Source: Bicyclus anynana
Lineage: Eukaryota; Arthropoda; Insecta; Lepidoptera; Nymphalidae
Length of the DNA: 64,000 bases
Assembly: GCF_947172395.1 (NCBI RefSeq)
Contig: NC_069095.1
Coordinates: forward strand, 6,758,001 to 6,822,000
Direction: 5' to 3'
Below, piece after piece: positions 51,046-62,285 of this stretch. Position 1 is the first letter of the stretch, and each line of letters begins with the position of its first letter. Under the pieces are notes generated by a model that worked only from the letters and a program-made list of their open reading frames with translations, made no database searches and had not been told where the DNA came from. Both the position numbers and the translations under genes were made by a program.

Positions 51046-51420
51046 AGTATAAAACGGGGCTCTATTACGAGTACTAAGACTCCGCTGTCCGTCCGTCTGT
51101 CACCAGGCTGTATTTGATGAACCGAGCTAGTTGATTTTTTCTCAGATTTTGTATTTTTATAGAGAGACGAATATCTTAGCATTCCATGGATTCACCGTGC
51201 GGGTGCCGGGTCCATCGTGTGGCAGAGAGAAAAACACTCCGAGCAGAATCCTGAACTTGTGACTACAGGATGTAGCGTTAAGGAAATATCAAATATGCAC
51301 TAAAATCTGACAAAAATAGATATTTTTTGGGCTCCCATACAACCAACGTGGTTTTCTTATAGATTATAATACGGAACCCTTTGTGTGTCAAAGAGTTTGA
51401 GTCGCACTTGACCGGTTATT
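51046..51420 (+). repeat. 'GAGTCGCACTTGACCGGTT' dispersed element
   Basis: Starts 'aaaacggggctctattacga', with 'aagactccgctgtccgtccg', 'tctgtcaccaggctgtattt' and 'ggctcccatacaaccaacgt', and ends 'gagtttgagtcgcacttgac' + CGG. Near full length for this common lepidopteran repeat. An end-only copy is at 38.14 kb. Confidence 0.75.
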
Positions 51421-51497
51421 TATCTCTTTATATCAACTAAACGTGATCAAATCACAGCCAAATAAAACTATATAAATTACTAGATTGATTAAATAAT

Positions 51498-51698
51498 CCA
51501 GCACCCCTAGCTAAGTGGTACATCGATTCTCTTTCTACGATCGCTAACGCTTCGAAAACTAGAAAAATGTATGGGAATGACAGATCTTGATCACGTGACC
51601 TGTCGATAGCAAATGTCATTTCCATATATCTTTCTAGTTTTCGAAACGTTAGCGATCGTGGAAAGAGAATCGACGTGCCACTTGGCTAGGGGGGCTGG
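51498..51698. mobile_element. Palindromic MITE, family P copy 2
   Basis: Left end CCAGCACCCCTAGCTAAGTGG and right end CCACTTGGCTAGGGGGGCTGG are complementary over ~20 bp with few mismatches. Inside, 'gattctctttctacgatcgc' faces 'gcgatcgtggaaagagaatc'. The best preserved of the four copies. Confidence 0.9.
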
Positions 51699-53160
51699 AC
51701 TCCTCTACAAATACCAGAGTCAAAAAATTACCTAGTAATTAATTACAAATAGTAGATACTATATTTTTTCATGAAAAACAAATTGTAGGTTTATTTTGTT
51801 ATTAATACTAATAATATAATGTATTTTATGAATAGTACAAAACAATCAAAAAGCGATAACTTCTCTAAAACACTGAAACAAGTAAACGCGCAGTGTAAGC
51901 CAAGCGCGCCGCAGTTATGAATGAAATAATGTTTTGCAACAGCGGATGTTGCGAGGTTGCTTGTATCGAATTAGGTTTAGAGCCTTATGGGGCTTGATGA
52001 ATGAACCCCCCTCACTCCTCACCGCTCCCCACCACCGCCCGCACCTGCGGCCATGGTAGCGATTACGTAGGACACGGCTTTTGTAGATATTCAGCAGCGC
52101 AAGCCTTTACAGTTAGCATTGTTTTAGAATCCGCGACGTTTCGCTTTGAATGGAATTTACTTGGGAATGTTACACACACACATTTAGGGTTACCATATTT
52201 TATTCTGGGAGTGGACTGGCTTAAAGACAGTTGGAAAACGTTTCCCGTATATGACAATATGTATACTAACAGAGCTAATTAAATAAAATCATGAAAAAAG
52301 TGAACGTCTTCGTGACAAGTTATGGCTATGTGATCAATGTGCAATAGTCCAAGATCCGGCATATGAAATATATACCTCATATGTTTTTTTTTTTTGGGTC
52401 AAGAGATAAATGATATATGATAATTGACATATTGCAAGTAGGTTGCCTAGTAAAATTGCGGTCGGATAGTACCTATTAAATGTTTTTTTCTTAAAATACT
52501 TCCCTCACTGGGTATTTAACAAAAATCGTACACTATTCAAAAGAATATACCCAACAGAGTTAACACTGCAACTTTGTGGTTGCCAAATATAAACTGCTGA
52601 ATAATGTTATTTATATAACCTCATCAGTTATTTAGTTGTCTAATTATGTCAAATTATAGCTTATTTTATTTTAATTTAACTGTATTAGTTAGCCTTTGAT
52701 CTAGTAAATGGTAGATTTTGTATGAAAAATGTGTCTGACAGCAATTTAACTACAGCTAGGCAACTTCGTTCGTAACACTAGTGTAACTAGCACGTGCCAG
52801 GGGACGTGTAGTGATGAATGAAAAACCCACGATTGATGCACCTTACTTCCCCAAACGCACGATTTCACACCTGCGTAGTCTCCCCACCTATTTGCAATGT
52901 GTCATCTTGAATATTATCTGTCATTTATTTCTTATTACTAATAAGTAATAGATGAGGGTATATATTTCTAATACCGTATCGTAGACCAAAAGAAACATCT
53001 ATATATGTATATAGATGATTTTATGCGGCGCACAAATCACGAGGGTTACCGATTTCTAACGCCTGCCGCGGGGGTGTGAAATGCTCTTCCGATGCCCATG
53101 TTTCCTGCCACTTTGAAGCTAAAGTGTTAAACTAAGGTTGACTTCACAATTTTACTGAAT
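51699..53160. other. Unannotated stretch
   Basis: Mostly AT-rich with GC-richer patches at 51890-52060 and 53030-53110. ORFs at 52001-52282 are unrecognised. No repeat identified. Confidence 0.3.
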
Positions 53161-53162
53161 CT

Positions 53163-53350
53163 ATTACTAATATTATAAATTTGAATATCTGTTACCTTTT
53201 CATAGTTAAACCTCTGAACTGATTTAAATAGAATTTTGGTATATAAATTAAAGCTGATAGGGTATTTTAGTAGCGAAAATAAAAACACCAATTTGTGCAA
53301 AAATACAATTCACTAGCGGACGCCCGCGGCTTCGTCCGCGTTTAGTTCAG
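53163..53350. mobile_element. Two Helitron ends facing each other
   Basis: 'tattactaatattataaatt' at 53163 looks like a Helitron 5' start on the plus strand. ACTAGCGGACGCCCGCGGCT at 53312 is a Lep1 3' end on the minus strand, cut after 'tttagttcag'. Neither is complete. Confidence 0.6.
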
Positions 53351-53439
53351 TTTAACTGAAAAAAAATTTAATTCATTCAAGAGGATACAAATAATAATAA
53401 TAACAATAATTAAATCTTTACTTAACTTCTTTCCACGTG

Positions 53440-53830
53440 AGACCATGAAAAAGGAGAACTGTATCATCAGCAAACATTATAATATCTCCTTTATATATTT
53501 GTTTGTTGCATTGATATATAATAAGAAGAGAGTAGGACCTAAAGTGCTGCCTTGGGGGACTCCATAGGTGCAGGAGAATGTATCACTTAGGTATCCTTCA
53601 ACTCTTACTTGCTGAGTTCTATTAGTCAGATATCAGAATCTGAAAACCAATTATATGCCAGTCCTCTTATACCGTAGTTCTCTAAGCGGGACAATAAAAT
53701 CGGAATGGAAACTGTCTCAAAAGCTTTTTGTAAATCCAATAATACACCAACATCCTTATAATTACGATCGACATGTTGTGTGATAGTTTTGATGAGCTTA
53801 AGCACAGCATCATCTGAAATATATTAATAT
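53440..53830 (-). pseudogene. Jockey/CR1-type LINE reverse transcriptase, degenerate
   Basis: The minus strand reads GVLLDLQKAFETVSIPILLS, RLENYGIRGLAYNWF, then a break, then VRVEGYLSDTFSCTYGVPQG, STLGPTLFLLYIN, and IMFADDTVLLFHGLTWKE. These are RT blocks in correct order: LDLQKAF (catalytic Asp), GVPQGSxLGP, and FADD (catalytic pair). A stop/frameshift follows NWFSDSDI. It is a piece of the RT core without the endonuclease, hence dead. The clade is distinct from the 20-kb element by its GVPQGS motif. Confidence 0.85.
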
Positions 53831-53859
53831 TACCTAAAAGCCCGACTCAGGTCTCTAAT

Positions 53860-54017
53860 TTATGTTTATGGGTAGGTATACCAATATTTATTTAAGTTCG
53901 TGATGTTGTAGTGGTAACGTCTGGATCTACTGAACCGATTTTGAAAATTAGGCTATATTTTATTCCCATTTTCTCACGGGACAGGGAAAAAGACAAAACC
54001 GCGAAGCGTCGCTAGTA
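53860..54017 (+). mobile_element. Helitron-like element, third subfamily
   Basis: 'ggtaacgtctggatctactg', 'aaccgattttgaaaattagg', 'ttctcacgggacagggaaaa', end 'aaaaccgcgaagcgtcgcta' + GT. CTAG-T terminus present. Confidence 0.6.
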
Positions 54018-54435
54018 CATAATATCTTTAAATGTAAATGAAAATCACCAAGACATTATAAACTTGCATCTCTGTGAATGAATTCATTAAAACCCAGTCG
54101 GTCTTTGCTCTATATACATACGTACTTGTGGTTAAGCCTATACGATGTTAGCTTATGCAGACACTTGATAAACATTTGCTGACATCGTAACGAATGAGTT
54201 CGCATAGTTATTAGCTATAAAGCTATTGTCAATATCATAAAATATGCAGACAGGTGTCGGGTTAACGCGAAATTAACCTGACTAATATTTGAGCAAAACT
54301 ATTTGTAGTTAATTAAATGTGGAAAAATCCACGATGTCATTTATTTTGGATTAAGACTAAGAGCCTGTTATAGTCAGACCTGCGCGATTTTATAAATTGT
54401 TCCATCATACAATACCAAACTAAGGATATTTTTTA
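54018..54435. other. AT-rich unannotated stretch
   Basis: Nothing recognised. Confidence 0.35.
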
Positions 54436-54439
54436 ATTT

Positions 54440-54770
54440 TTTTTATTATTCTTTATAAGTTAGCCCTTGACCACAATCACGCCTGATGTAAGTAAGTGAT
54501 GATGCAATCTAAGATGAAACCGGGTTAACTTGTGAGGAGCATGATGAAAATCCACACCCCTTTAGATTTCTACACGACATCGTACCGGAAAGCTAAATCG
54601 CTTGGTGGTACATCTTTGCCGGTAGGGTAGTAACTAGCCACGGCCGAAGCCTTTCAGCCAGACCTGAATCAATTAAGAAAACCTCAATCAGCCCAGCCGA
54701 GGATCGAACCCAGGACCTCCGTCTTGTAAATGCATCACGCATACCACTGCACCACAGAGGCCGTCAAAAG
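54440..54770 (-). mobile_element. tRNA-derived SINE (GGTTCGATCCC family), full length
   Basis: Plus strand: T-rich start, 'tataagttagcccttgacca', body, 'ggatcgaacccaggacctcc' (B-box complement), 'taccactgcaccacagaggc' (A-box complement). The minus strand is the SINE sense. Confidence 0.9.
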
Positions 54771-55405
54771 CATGGTGACTTTAGGTTGCAGAAGATTTTA
54801 AGACCCCTCCAAGTATAAGACAAAACAAAGTTTTTCTTATCTCTAGGCGATTAAGCATAATTTTCGAATAAAGCTCCCAGGCGGCTTGATATTTTCCAAA
54901 TTATATACCAATATCTTGCTCAAAAATCATTCTATGTATTCGTGAAAATCACATTAAATTCGGTCCAGCAGTCGTGAACAGACAGACAAGCAGGCGCGAC
55001 GAAGGACTTTATTTAATAAATACCTATATTCCTTAATTAATATGGTAATAGTACATATATTTGCTTATTATCTTGGATTAATAATGAGCCTTTATCGAAT
55101 ACCTATTTATTATGTAGATTTTAATCGTTATAAGGCCTAGATAACAAAGCAATAAAAACAACTCAGACAGTGATATTTACTTTGCAATAACATTTATATC
55201 TTAATTTAACTGTGATCTAATTATTGTTTTACAAATCACTCTTTTAGTAATGTCTAGGATAGGCAGGTTGGCAAAGAGGTGTTAAGTATCATTTGGGCCC
55301 TCTAGACCAATCAGATATACCGCAAATAATGAAATGAATTGCTATGTGTTTAATTATAATTAATACAAAGTGTATCTGTAACATCGATGACATTAAAACT
55401 TTTTT
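54771..55405. other. AT-rich unannotated stretch
   Basis: 'cggtccagcagtcgtgaaca' + 'gacagacaag' near 54960 resembles the end of a dispersed repeat. No gene. Confidence 0.3.
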
Positions 55406-55408
55406 TAT

Positions 55409-55453
55409 TTATTTATTTATAGTATACGAGTAATCTATACTATAAATAAATAA
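55409..55453. repeat. Perfect 18-bp inverted repeat, 9-bp loop
   Basis: TTATTTATTTATAGTATA (55409-55426), loop CGAGTAATC, and its exact complement at 55436-55453. AT-only arms. Confidence 0.95.
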
Positions 55454-56370
55454 CAAAATATATTCGGAGTAAAATATAACCAAGTGATTTAGCGGTTTAG
55501 TAACAAACAATCAATAGATTAACGTAATTTATATAAAAAAGGACATTCGTGCACTGCTTTTATCTCAACATTTCTTCAAATAAATATAAGGTATAATATA
55601 CAAATGTTTTGGACTTGTGTAACTTGTGTTCAATTAAGGTTTACGAAAAAGAAGAATAGAAAACGTCAACAATGGGGGATGCAAGCCAAAGCCATTATTT
55701 ATTATTATATTTATATAAAGACTAAAATTGGTTCATTATTTATCATACCCATAAAGGACCATGGGTTGACAAAGTTTTAGATTTTATGAGAAAGGTCTGG
55801 CGTTCCAGGCTCTATTTCTACAAGACGTTTGATTTTTTTTCAACATAATGGATTTTATAATCTGATCGTAAAGTAATTTAACGTCTATTACCCTTTTGTC
55901 GATCAATTCAAATGAATTTCCGCGACCCGGGGTCATTTTGTATCGTAAAGTGGCACATTGGCGAGTCGCCGACGGCTTGCCGACCAACAAGCTCATTCCG
56001 TACCTGTTATAAAATTATGTTTGACACCTCAGACTATTTATGACAATTTGAAAGGCCGACTTGTTCCTGAATTATGCGTAATTGCATTCGCTAACGCTAT
56101 TTCTCCAAGGCGATCAATTTTATTATGTAACAAATTATTTCACTACGTTCAATGGTTTTGAATAAAATTGTAAATATCGTGGTACTTATGCTCTTACATT
56201 AACGACAGTTCAGACTAAGACGGACAGACAGACTTTGTTAGCTATACAATTATATATATAGCCTAAACTTACTAGCGAAGAATTTGCTCTAATACAGTAC
56301 ATGTTATAATAACGCAAGTCGGTCTACTTCATGAATACGGCAACCTTAGGACATCTTACAAGTAAAGAAG
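55454..56370. other. Unannotated stretch
   Basis: Short opposed ORFs near 55784-56161 in a slightly GC-richer patch; none recognised. Confidence 0.3.
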
Positions 56371-56377
56371 AATTTGA

Positions 56378-56690
56378 CGATCTCCGTGGCGCGCAGTGGA
56401 TTTACAAAACGCAGGTCCTGGGTTCGATCCCCGACTGGGTTGATTGAGATTTTCTTAAATGGTCCAGATCTGGCTGGTGGGAGACTTCGGCCGTGGCTAG
56501 TTACCACCCTACCGACCAAGACGTACGGCCATGCGATTTAGCGTTCCGGTACGATGTCGTGTAGAAACCGAAAAGTGGTGTGGTTTTTCATCCTCCTCCT
56601 AACAAATTAGCCCATTTCCATCTTAGACTGCATCATCACTTACCATCAGGTGCGATTGAAGTCAAGGGCTGACTTGTAAATAATAAAAAT
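56378..56690 (+). mobile_element. tRNA-derived SINE (GGTTCGATCCC family), full length
   Basis: Head 'tccgtggcgcgcagtggatt', B box GGGTTCGATCCC, 'tgggagacttcggccgtggc', 'tagcgttccggtacgatgtc', 'taccatcaggtgcgattgaa', and tail 'gtcaagggctgacttgtaaa' + A-rich. Confidence 0.95.
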
Positions 56691-56955
56691 AAATGAATAA
56701 GAAGAGTTCAATTATGATAAATGCTTATGAAGCAATAGTGTCGCTCTCGTATAGACATTCGTCATTATGAAAGAAGATATATTTTACAAGTTTAGATTTT
56801 GCAAGCGAAATATTGAGTGGTATTAGCCATAGATATGAAATATTAGGCTATAATATATGTAATTATGTAAACTATTTGTTTGTTGTTTGAACTACGCTTT
56901 ACAATATTTGCGTAGTAAACAGTTTATAATAACAAATGTCTTTATTACATAGTTG
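56691..56955. other. AT-rich unannotated stretch
   Basis: Nothing recognised. Confidence 0.4.
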
Positions 56956-56956
56956 A

Positions 56957-57036
56957 ATCTTCAGACTTCGGGCCTCATCTTCAGCCTTCGGGCCTCATCT
57001 TCAGCCTTCGGGCCTCATCTTCAGCCTTCGGGCCAC
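56957..57036. repeat. 20-bp minisatellite, 4 units
   Basis: TCTTCAGCCTTCGGGCCTCA repeated at 56958, 56978, 56998 and 57018; the first unit has one substitution and the last changes at its end. GC-rich against AT-rich flanks. Confidence 0.95.
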
Positions 57037-57580
57037 ATCACCAAACGTAAGAGGTAAGTACGTAGAGCTTTTACTGATGGAGTAAATTAATGTAGATAAC
57101 CTAGCTACATGCATGCAATTCTCAAACTGACAATCAATCTTCAAGCTTTGTGCCATTTGGTACGAACTGTTGAATTGTGTTATTGTTTGTAAATTACGTT
57201 ATTTCTTATACAACGCGATCGTGTTTTTGCTCGCTGATTATTTTGACATTTGAGTACCTGGTACTTGAACTATTTCGGAAGCTTATTCGATTAATGTTAG
57301 GCTAGTGCATATTTTGCAACTGTGGATGTTATAATCAATTATAGACTTATTTATATGTTTCGCAAGAACTTTACAAGTTACCGTAAGGAAGGGATTGTTA
57401 TTTTTTGAAATTGCGTTACAAAGGCTAAATATCACCTACGCTTTTGCGTTAAATACAGCTTTTTACATTTCACGAGGACCATTCCCGATCCTGGAGGAAT
57501 TCCGAAATAGGTACGTTACTTTTATGTTGCTCAATAACTTTTTAGTGAAAGTCTCATTAAAATCGGTTTAGCTTTTCAAA
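57037..57580. other. AT-rich unannotated stretch
   Basis: Nothing recognised. Confidence 0.4.
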
Positions 57581-57584
57581 GATT

Positions 57585-57660
57585 CATCATCATCATCATC
57601 ATCATTTCAGCTGATAGACGTCCACTGCTAGACATAGGCCTCTTGTATGGACTTCCAAAG
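57585..57660 (-). pseudogene. LINE (RTE-like) extreme 3' end
   Basis: 'atcatcatcatcatcatttc', 'agctgatagacgtccactgc', 'aggcctcttgtatggacttc': complement of the C-terminal codons and ATG tail. Confidence 0.75.
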
Positions 57661-57804
57661 ATTAGCCCAGACAAATAGACGGACATACAGAGAGACCAAA
57701 TATTTTTTTGTTTTTATTTGTAGTTTAGTAACGTGTAAATAACTATAATCCCTTGACAACACTCAGTTATTTTGAAATCACAAACAGACGTTTCAATTAT
57801 ATTC

Positions 57805-57900
57805 ACATCAAGCGAGTCGCAGAGATTCGCTGGATGCAGGCGGCTCAGGATCGTGATGTTTGGAAGTCCCTGCAAAAGGCATATGTCCTGCAGTGGCATA
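57805..57900 (+). pseudogene. LINE (RTE-like) C-terminal fragment
   Basis: Translates IKRVAEIRWMQAAQDRDVWK, SLQKAYVLQWHMM; ends at 'gtgg' + 'catatgatgaag'. Opposite orientation to the copy 150 bp to the left. Confidence 0.8.
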
Positions 57901-57911
57901 TGATGAAGATT

Positions 57912-58248
57912 TTTTTTTATTCTTTACAAGTTAGCCCTTGGCTATAATCTCACCTGATGGTAAGAGACGATGCAGTCTAAGATGGAAACGTTCTAACTTG
58001 TTAGGAAGAAGATGTAAATCCACACCTCTTTCGGTTCCTACACGACATCATGCCGGAACGCTAAATCGCTTGGCGGTACGTCTTTGTCGGTAGGGTGGTA
58101 ACTAGCCACGGCCGAAGCCTCCCACCATCCAGACCTGAACCAATTAAGAAAAACTCAATCGGCCCAGCCGGGGATCGAACCCAGGACCTCCGTAAATTCT
58201 CTTTTTAGTAAATGCACCGCGCATACCACTGCGCCACGGAGGCCGTCA
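57912..58248 (-). mobile_element. tRNA-derived SINE (GGTTCGATCCC family), full length
   Basis: Plus strand: 'attctttacaagttagccct', body, 'ggggatcgaacccaggacct', 'taccactgcgccacggaggc' + CGTCAAA. It is flanked on the right by a long ATG microsatellite. Confidence 0.95.
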
Positions 58249-58249
58249 A

Positions 58250-58260
58250 ATGATGATGAA

Positions 58261-58322
<62 letters not shown>

Positions 58323-58333
58323 CGATGATGATG
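58250..58333. repeat. (ATG)n microsatellite
   Basis: About 28 GAT/ATG units with single interruptions at 58260 and 58323. On the minus strand this gives a poly-Ser frame, which is an artefact. Confidence 0.98.
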
Positions 58334-58825
58334 TTTCTTTGTAAACACTAACTAAAACTAAGACATTCAAGGCATCAGTGGCAAGGCGAAATGTCGCACA
58401 AATATGTCTCACTTTCCGGCCCTCCCCAACTTAACATAAAACTCCAATTTGCATAATGCATACAGAATATGTAAACTTATCTCCGACACGCCCTTGCGAG
58501 TGACACGGCTGAGGTGCGCCGGGATAGCATTATTCTCTTTGCGACGATATCCAAGTCTAAATAGATCGCATTTACAAAGCCTGGTGAGTGATGCGGACGT
58601 TTTACAAGCACTAAACTATAAAGGGCGATTTGTGTGAAATTAATTCAAACACAAATTATAATAGAAGCTATATTTTCTCGCGTATTTTTTTTTATATTTC
58701 ATCTTTTTTATCTTTTGTAGTTTAAGTGTGAAAGCATAACAAACTCTTTCGTATACTAATCTAATACAATTATCTGTCATAATATTATAAAAAGATAAAT
58801 TTTGTGGCCGTAATCTTTGCATCTC
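58334..58825. other. Unannotated stretch
   Basis: A GC-richer patch at 58480-58560 ('cgacacgcccttgcgagtga') with an unrecognised short ORF. Nothing else. Confidence 0.3.
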
Positions 58826-58830
58826 CCCTA

Positions 58831-59137
58831 AGAGCCGTGATAGCCCAGTGGATACGACCTCTGCCTCCGATTCTGGAGGGTGTGGGTTCGAATCCCGTCC
58901 GTGGCATGCACCTCCAACTTTTCAGTTGTGTGCATTTTCAGAAATTAAATATCAAGTGTCTCTAACGGTGAAGGAAAAACATCGTGAGGAAACCTGCATA
59001 CCAAAGAATTTTCGTAATTCTCTGCGTATGTGAAGTCTGCCAATCCGCATTGGGCCAGCGTGGTGGACTATTGGCCTAGCCCCTCTCATTCTGAGAGGAG
59101 ACTCGAGCTCAGTAGTGAGCCGATTATGGGTTGATCA
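58831..59137 (+). mobile_element. tRNA-derived SINE, Metulj-like, full length
   Basis: Head AGAGCCGTGATAGCCCAGTGG, B box GGGTTCGAATCC, complete body, end 'gattatgggttgatcaaatc'. Among the best conserved copies. Confidence 0.95.
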
Positions 59138-59139
59138 AA

Positions 59140-59235
59140 TCATTAGGCTATATTTTATCTCCATATCCCCACGGGAACGAGAACTAACGAGGCGAACGAA
59201 CTAACGGGCGAAAGCGTGGGGCGTCGGCCAGTTAA
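59140..59235 (+). mobile_element. Helitron-like 3' end fragment
   Basis: 'aggctatattttatctccat', 'ccccacgggaacgag' and 'gcgtggggcgtcggccagtt' parallel the third Helitron subfamily's end at 53.95-54.02 kb; the CTAG has become CCAG. Confidence 0.45.
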
Positions 59236-59832
59236 CATTAATTTTATTAAATTGAAATACAAATTATTTGCTTCTTATTAGCATTTTCTAGTAGTTAATA
59301 GCATTTCCTCTTTCAAATGTCACGTAGTTTATGGCCTCCTTCGAGTTCCAATATTTACTCTTTACCAAACTTTTCAATAATACCAAACAAAATACCAAAT
59401 ATTAAATAAAATACGGAGATACTTTAGCATTTCGAATGTTTGTATGGATGTACCTTATACGTAGTATATTCACATACCATATAATGCTACACTTCGCATG
59501 TTTTCGTATGTTTTTATCCGTCTGAAATCGAGTCAGTTAAGTTTAGATTTTATTGAAATTTACCGTCAATTATCTGAAATTATGCTAAGCATTTGAACGT
59601 TAATGATTTTACGTAATTGCAAAGGAATTCGTATATTTTGAGCTAAAGAATCTTTATTGACGTTAATCCACAGAAAGGTTGAGAATAAACTATTGTAAAT
59701 ATTCAAGCTTTTGAAAAAATAACCGTGTTATGACTCTTTCACACTTGATTCAAACGAAATATATTATTAAAAGTTATTTATTAAACACATATCAATACTG
59801 TTTCGTCGTTCGACCTGTTTTAGGTCTACAGA
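59236..59832. other. AT-rich unannotated stretch
   Basis: Nothing recognised. Confidence 0.4.
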
Positions 59833-60031
59833 GCCTGTAGCATTGAGGCACGTCGTTTCTCTTTCTACCAACGCTAACGCTTTGAAACTCAACAAATGTA
59901 ACGAATGACAGATTCGACGACTTGATCACGTGAACTGTCGATAGCAAAAATGTCATTACCATATATTTTTAAATATTCGAAGCGTTAGCGTTTGTAGAAA
60001 GAGAACCGATGTGCCACATGGCTAGAGGCCC
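59833..60031. mobile_element. Palindromic MITE, family P copy 3
   Basis: Left half 'aggcacgtcgtttctctttc', 'taccaacgctaacgcttt'; right half 'gaagcgttagcgtttgtaga', 'aagagaaccgatgtgccaca', 'tggctagaggcc'. The centre 'cttgatcacgtgaactgtcg' is shared with copy 2. Confidence 0.85.
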
Positions 60032-61735
60032 AGGTCTCAGACTACATGATACGGACTTAAAGTGATTTCGCTCTTCGATCCGAGATCGAGTATTATTGAC
60101 AATATATAGATCGTTAAGCGCAAGCATCGGTTCCTTATTAGCTAAACGTGCGCCACGAACCCTATCGTGCGTGTAAATAAAATTACAAGGCTTCCATAAA
60201 CAGCGTTTATTAAGACTTTATTTGCATTTAAAATTTCGTAAAGTCTTATTCAGCGCTGGGCTATTGCCCACTCAGGGGAGATTTTGGGTTTTAAAATGAC
60301 AAAATTACTGCAGACCGAGAGATCGGAAATGAGACGTAAATGGGTATGTTTGCAAAAGGCGAACGCGCCATAGCATATCTTCTTTCACGACACAATCCGG
60401 TCATTGTTGAATATTTTAATATAATATAATAAAAGAGATAAGGCGGTCATGCCTGTGCATTGGTTATAAAGTTTAATCCTTTATGTGTATACAATAATTC
60501 TGTAAGTTAGCCTGTTTGTTTGGATGTACTTACTTAAGTAGAAAATCGATGTTTGCTTAGGACTTTGTTATCAAATGGTTACCTAACTATGCTTTTTAAT
60601 TGATTTGAATTCTAAATAATGTTGAACTCTGACAACAGTTAATAGAAGGAATTTTGAACGCCACAAATAAACAACCCATCTAAAGTTAATTACTTATACC
60701 ACCCGTATTAATGCCGTAATTAGACCTAGAAGATGAATAGCTGTGTCTTATGGCGTAAAAGTATTTAAAACTGTATTCTATCTTTTTGCCAAATTTTATT
60801 TAAATCCGTTTTGATAATATAAATGACATTTAAAGGTTAAAGTAAAATTCGTACCAAATAAAAAAAAAACATTACTACAAAGTTATCAGTATCAATTCCA
60901 TTATTTGACTATTTCTTTGAGTTTTTGGGTTTTTAAAGAATTTATTAAACACAAAGAGAAATATTCAAAGCAGTTTGCAAGTTTTAGCGAAACTAAAGAA
61001 CTGTACATATAAGAAAACATATAAAAAGAATTTATAACAAAAACAAAAGTGAAGTGTAGAACATATAAGAAAAAGAAGGTAGAAAAGGAATTAACTTAAA
61101 GCTTGGTATATGTAATGCGAGTAAAGTCAGGAGTATTTGATGTATGTTAAATCAAGTATTGTGAATCGGAGCTGTAGCCTGTAGCCTTAAAAGGTGCGGC
61201 GGACACCCACAGCCGTGTCTCGCTCCATTCACCCCAATACTGCGCCTAAGCAGGTAATCGACTCATCTTTTATCGCTATTTGATAGTAGCCATATTATAT
61301 CGAGTTTGCTCTTGTCGCAAAGCTACGTGGAATGTTGTACACTTGAAAATGTACAATGATATTAATTAGACCATTGTTATAAAAATTTTTCAAATCAGAC
61401 TAGTAGTTTCTGGATAGTAGGTAGCCATGGATAGGTAACACCAACAAGCAATTTAGAATTCTAACTGCATACCTAAGATTACAGATTTAATGAACTACAC
61501 TCTAATCAAGTTAGCGTATATACATTAAAATTAGTTGAAATTGAAATAAGTGCTAATTTGTCGTTGTATAAAAGAAAAAATACGAATCAGGTAGGTACAA
61601 TGGCAGCGTACGCATCTAAAAGATTAAACACTCCTCGTAAAACAATAAATAAAAGTAATGGTTGCATCTTAATTGCCTTTCCTTGTATCTCTACATTATA
61701 AATTCAGACAAATGAAGGAAATTCAATTGTAAGTT
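60032..61735. other. AT-rich unannotated stretch
   Basis: No ORF of note. A GC-richer patch at 61185-61260 ('aaaggtgcggcggacaccca') is unexplained. No repeat recognised. Confidence 0.35.
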
Positions 61736-61739
61736 CGAT

Positions 61740-62040
61740 CGTACATTTCATATCGCGTTCTCTCTCCGTGGCTTTCCAATTAAGCAATTTAGATACAGTG
61801 CCGGCCTAACACGACATTATACGAATGTAAAACAACGGATATCGGAATGATAATTCAGTGATGTAAATAACAATAAAGTTATCAGGAAAGGCCGCTTCGT
61901 ATGGGTTTTGACAATAAAATGTGTCGTGGAGAGCGCGAGCCCGACCGCGGTAGGTATTGGATGAATTTACGACGAGCCACGTATCGGCCGAGTGTGGACT
62001 TTATTCGAGGCACTATCGATATCAGTGCCTTTGTACTTTA
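61740..62040. other. Unique stretch with GC-richer patch
   Basis: 'ggagagcgcgagcccgaccg' + 'cggtaggtattgg' and 'gcactatcgatatcagtgcc' (an imperfect inverted repeat near 62010). No gene; possible regulatory DNA. Confidence 0.25.
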
Positions 62041-62184
62041 AAAAACATATGTATTCTCTATTTCATCAGTACTATATTACATCTGCTTTTTATTTTCTTT
62101 TTGTCTTCCTTACTTAAAATAACATGATATGCATGATAAACACACTTTATCATATCAGTTAAATGTGTTATAATAATCTAAGCA

Positions 62185-62285
62185 TTTCAACTCGCATTGG
62201 AGCAGTGAGTTGGATCTAAGTTCCAATAATGAAGGATGCTTGGCCCAATAGTGGGGCGTTCAAATAGCGTGATAATGATGATGAA
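62185..62285 (+). mobile_element. SINE 3' tail fragment
   Basis: 'caactcgcattggagcagtg' and 'ggcccaatagtggggcgttc' + 'tgataatgatgatg' resemble the tail of a lepidopteran tRNA-derived SINE. Similar scraps at 62.55 and 63.18 kb. Confidence 0.5.

Noticed and set aside
58155..58412. Poly-serine ORF
   Set aside because: Translation of the ATG microsatellite joined to SINE sequence.
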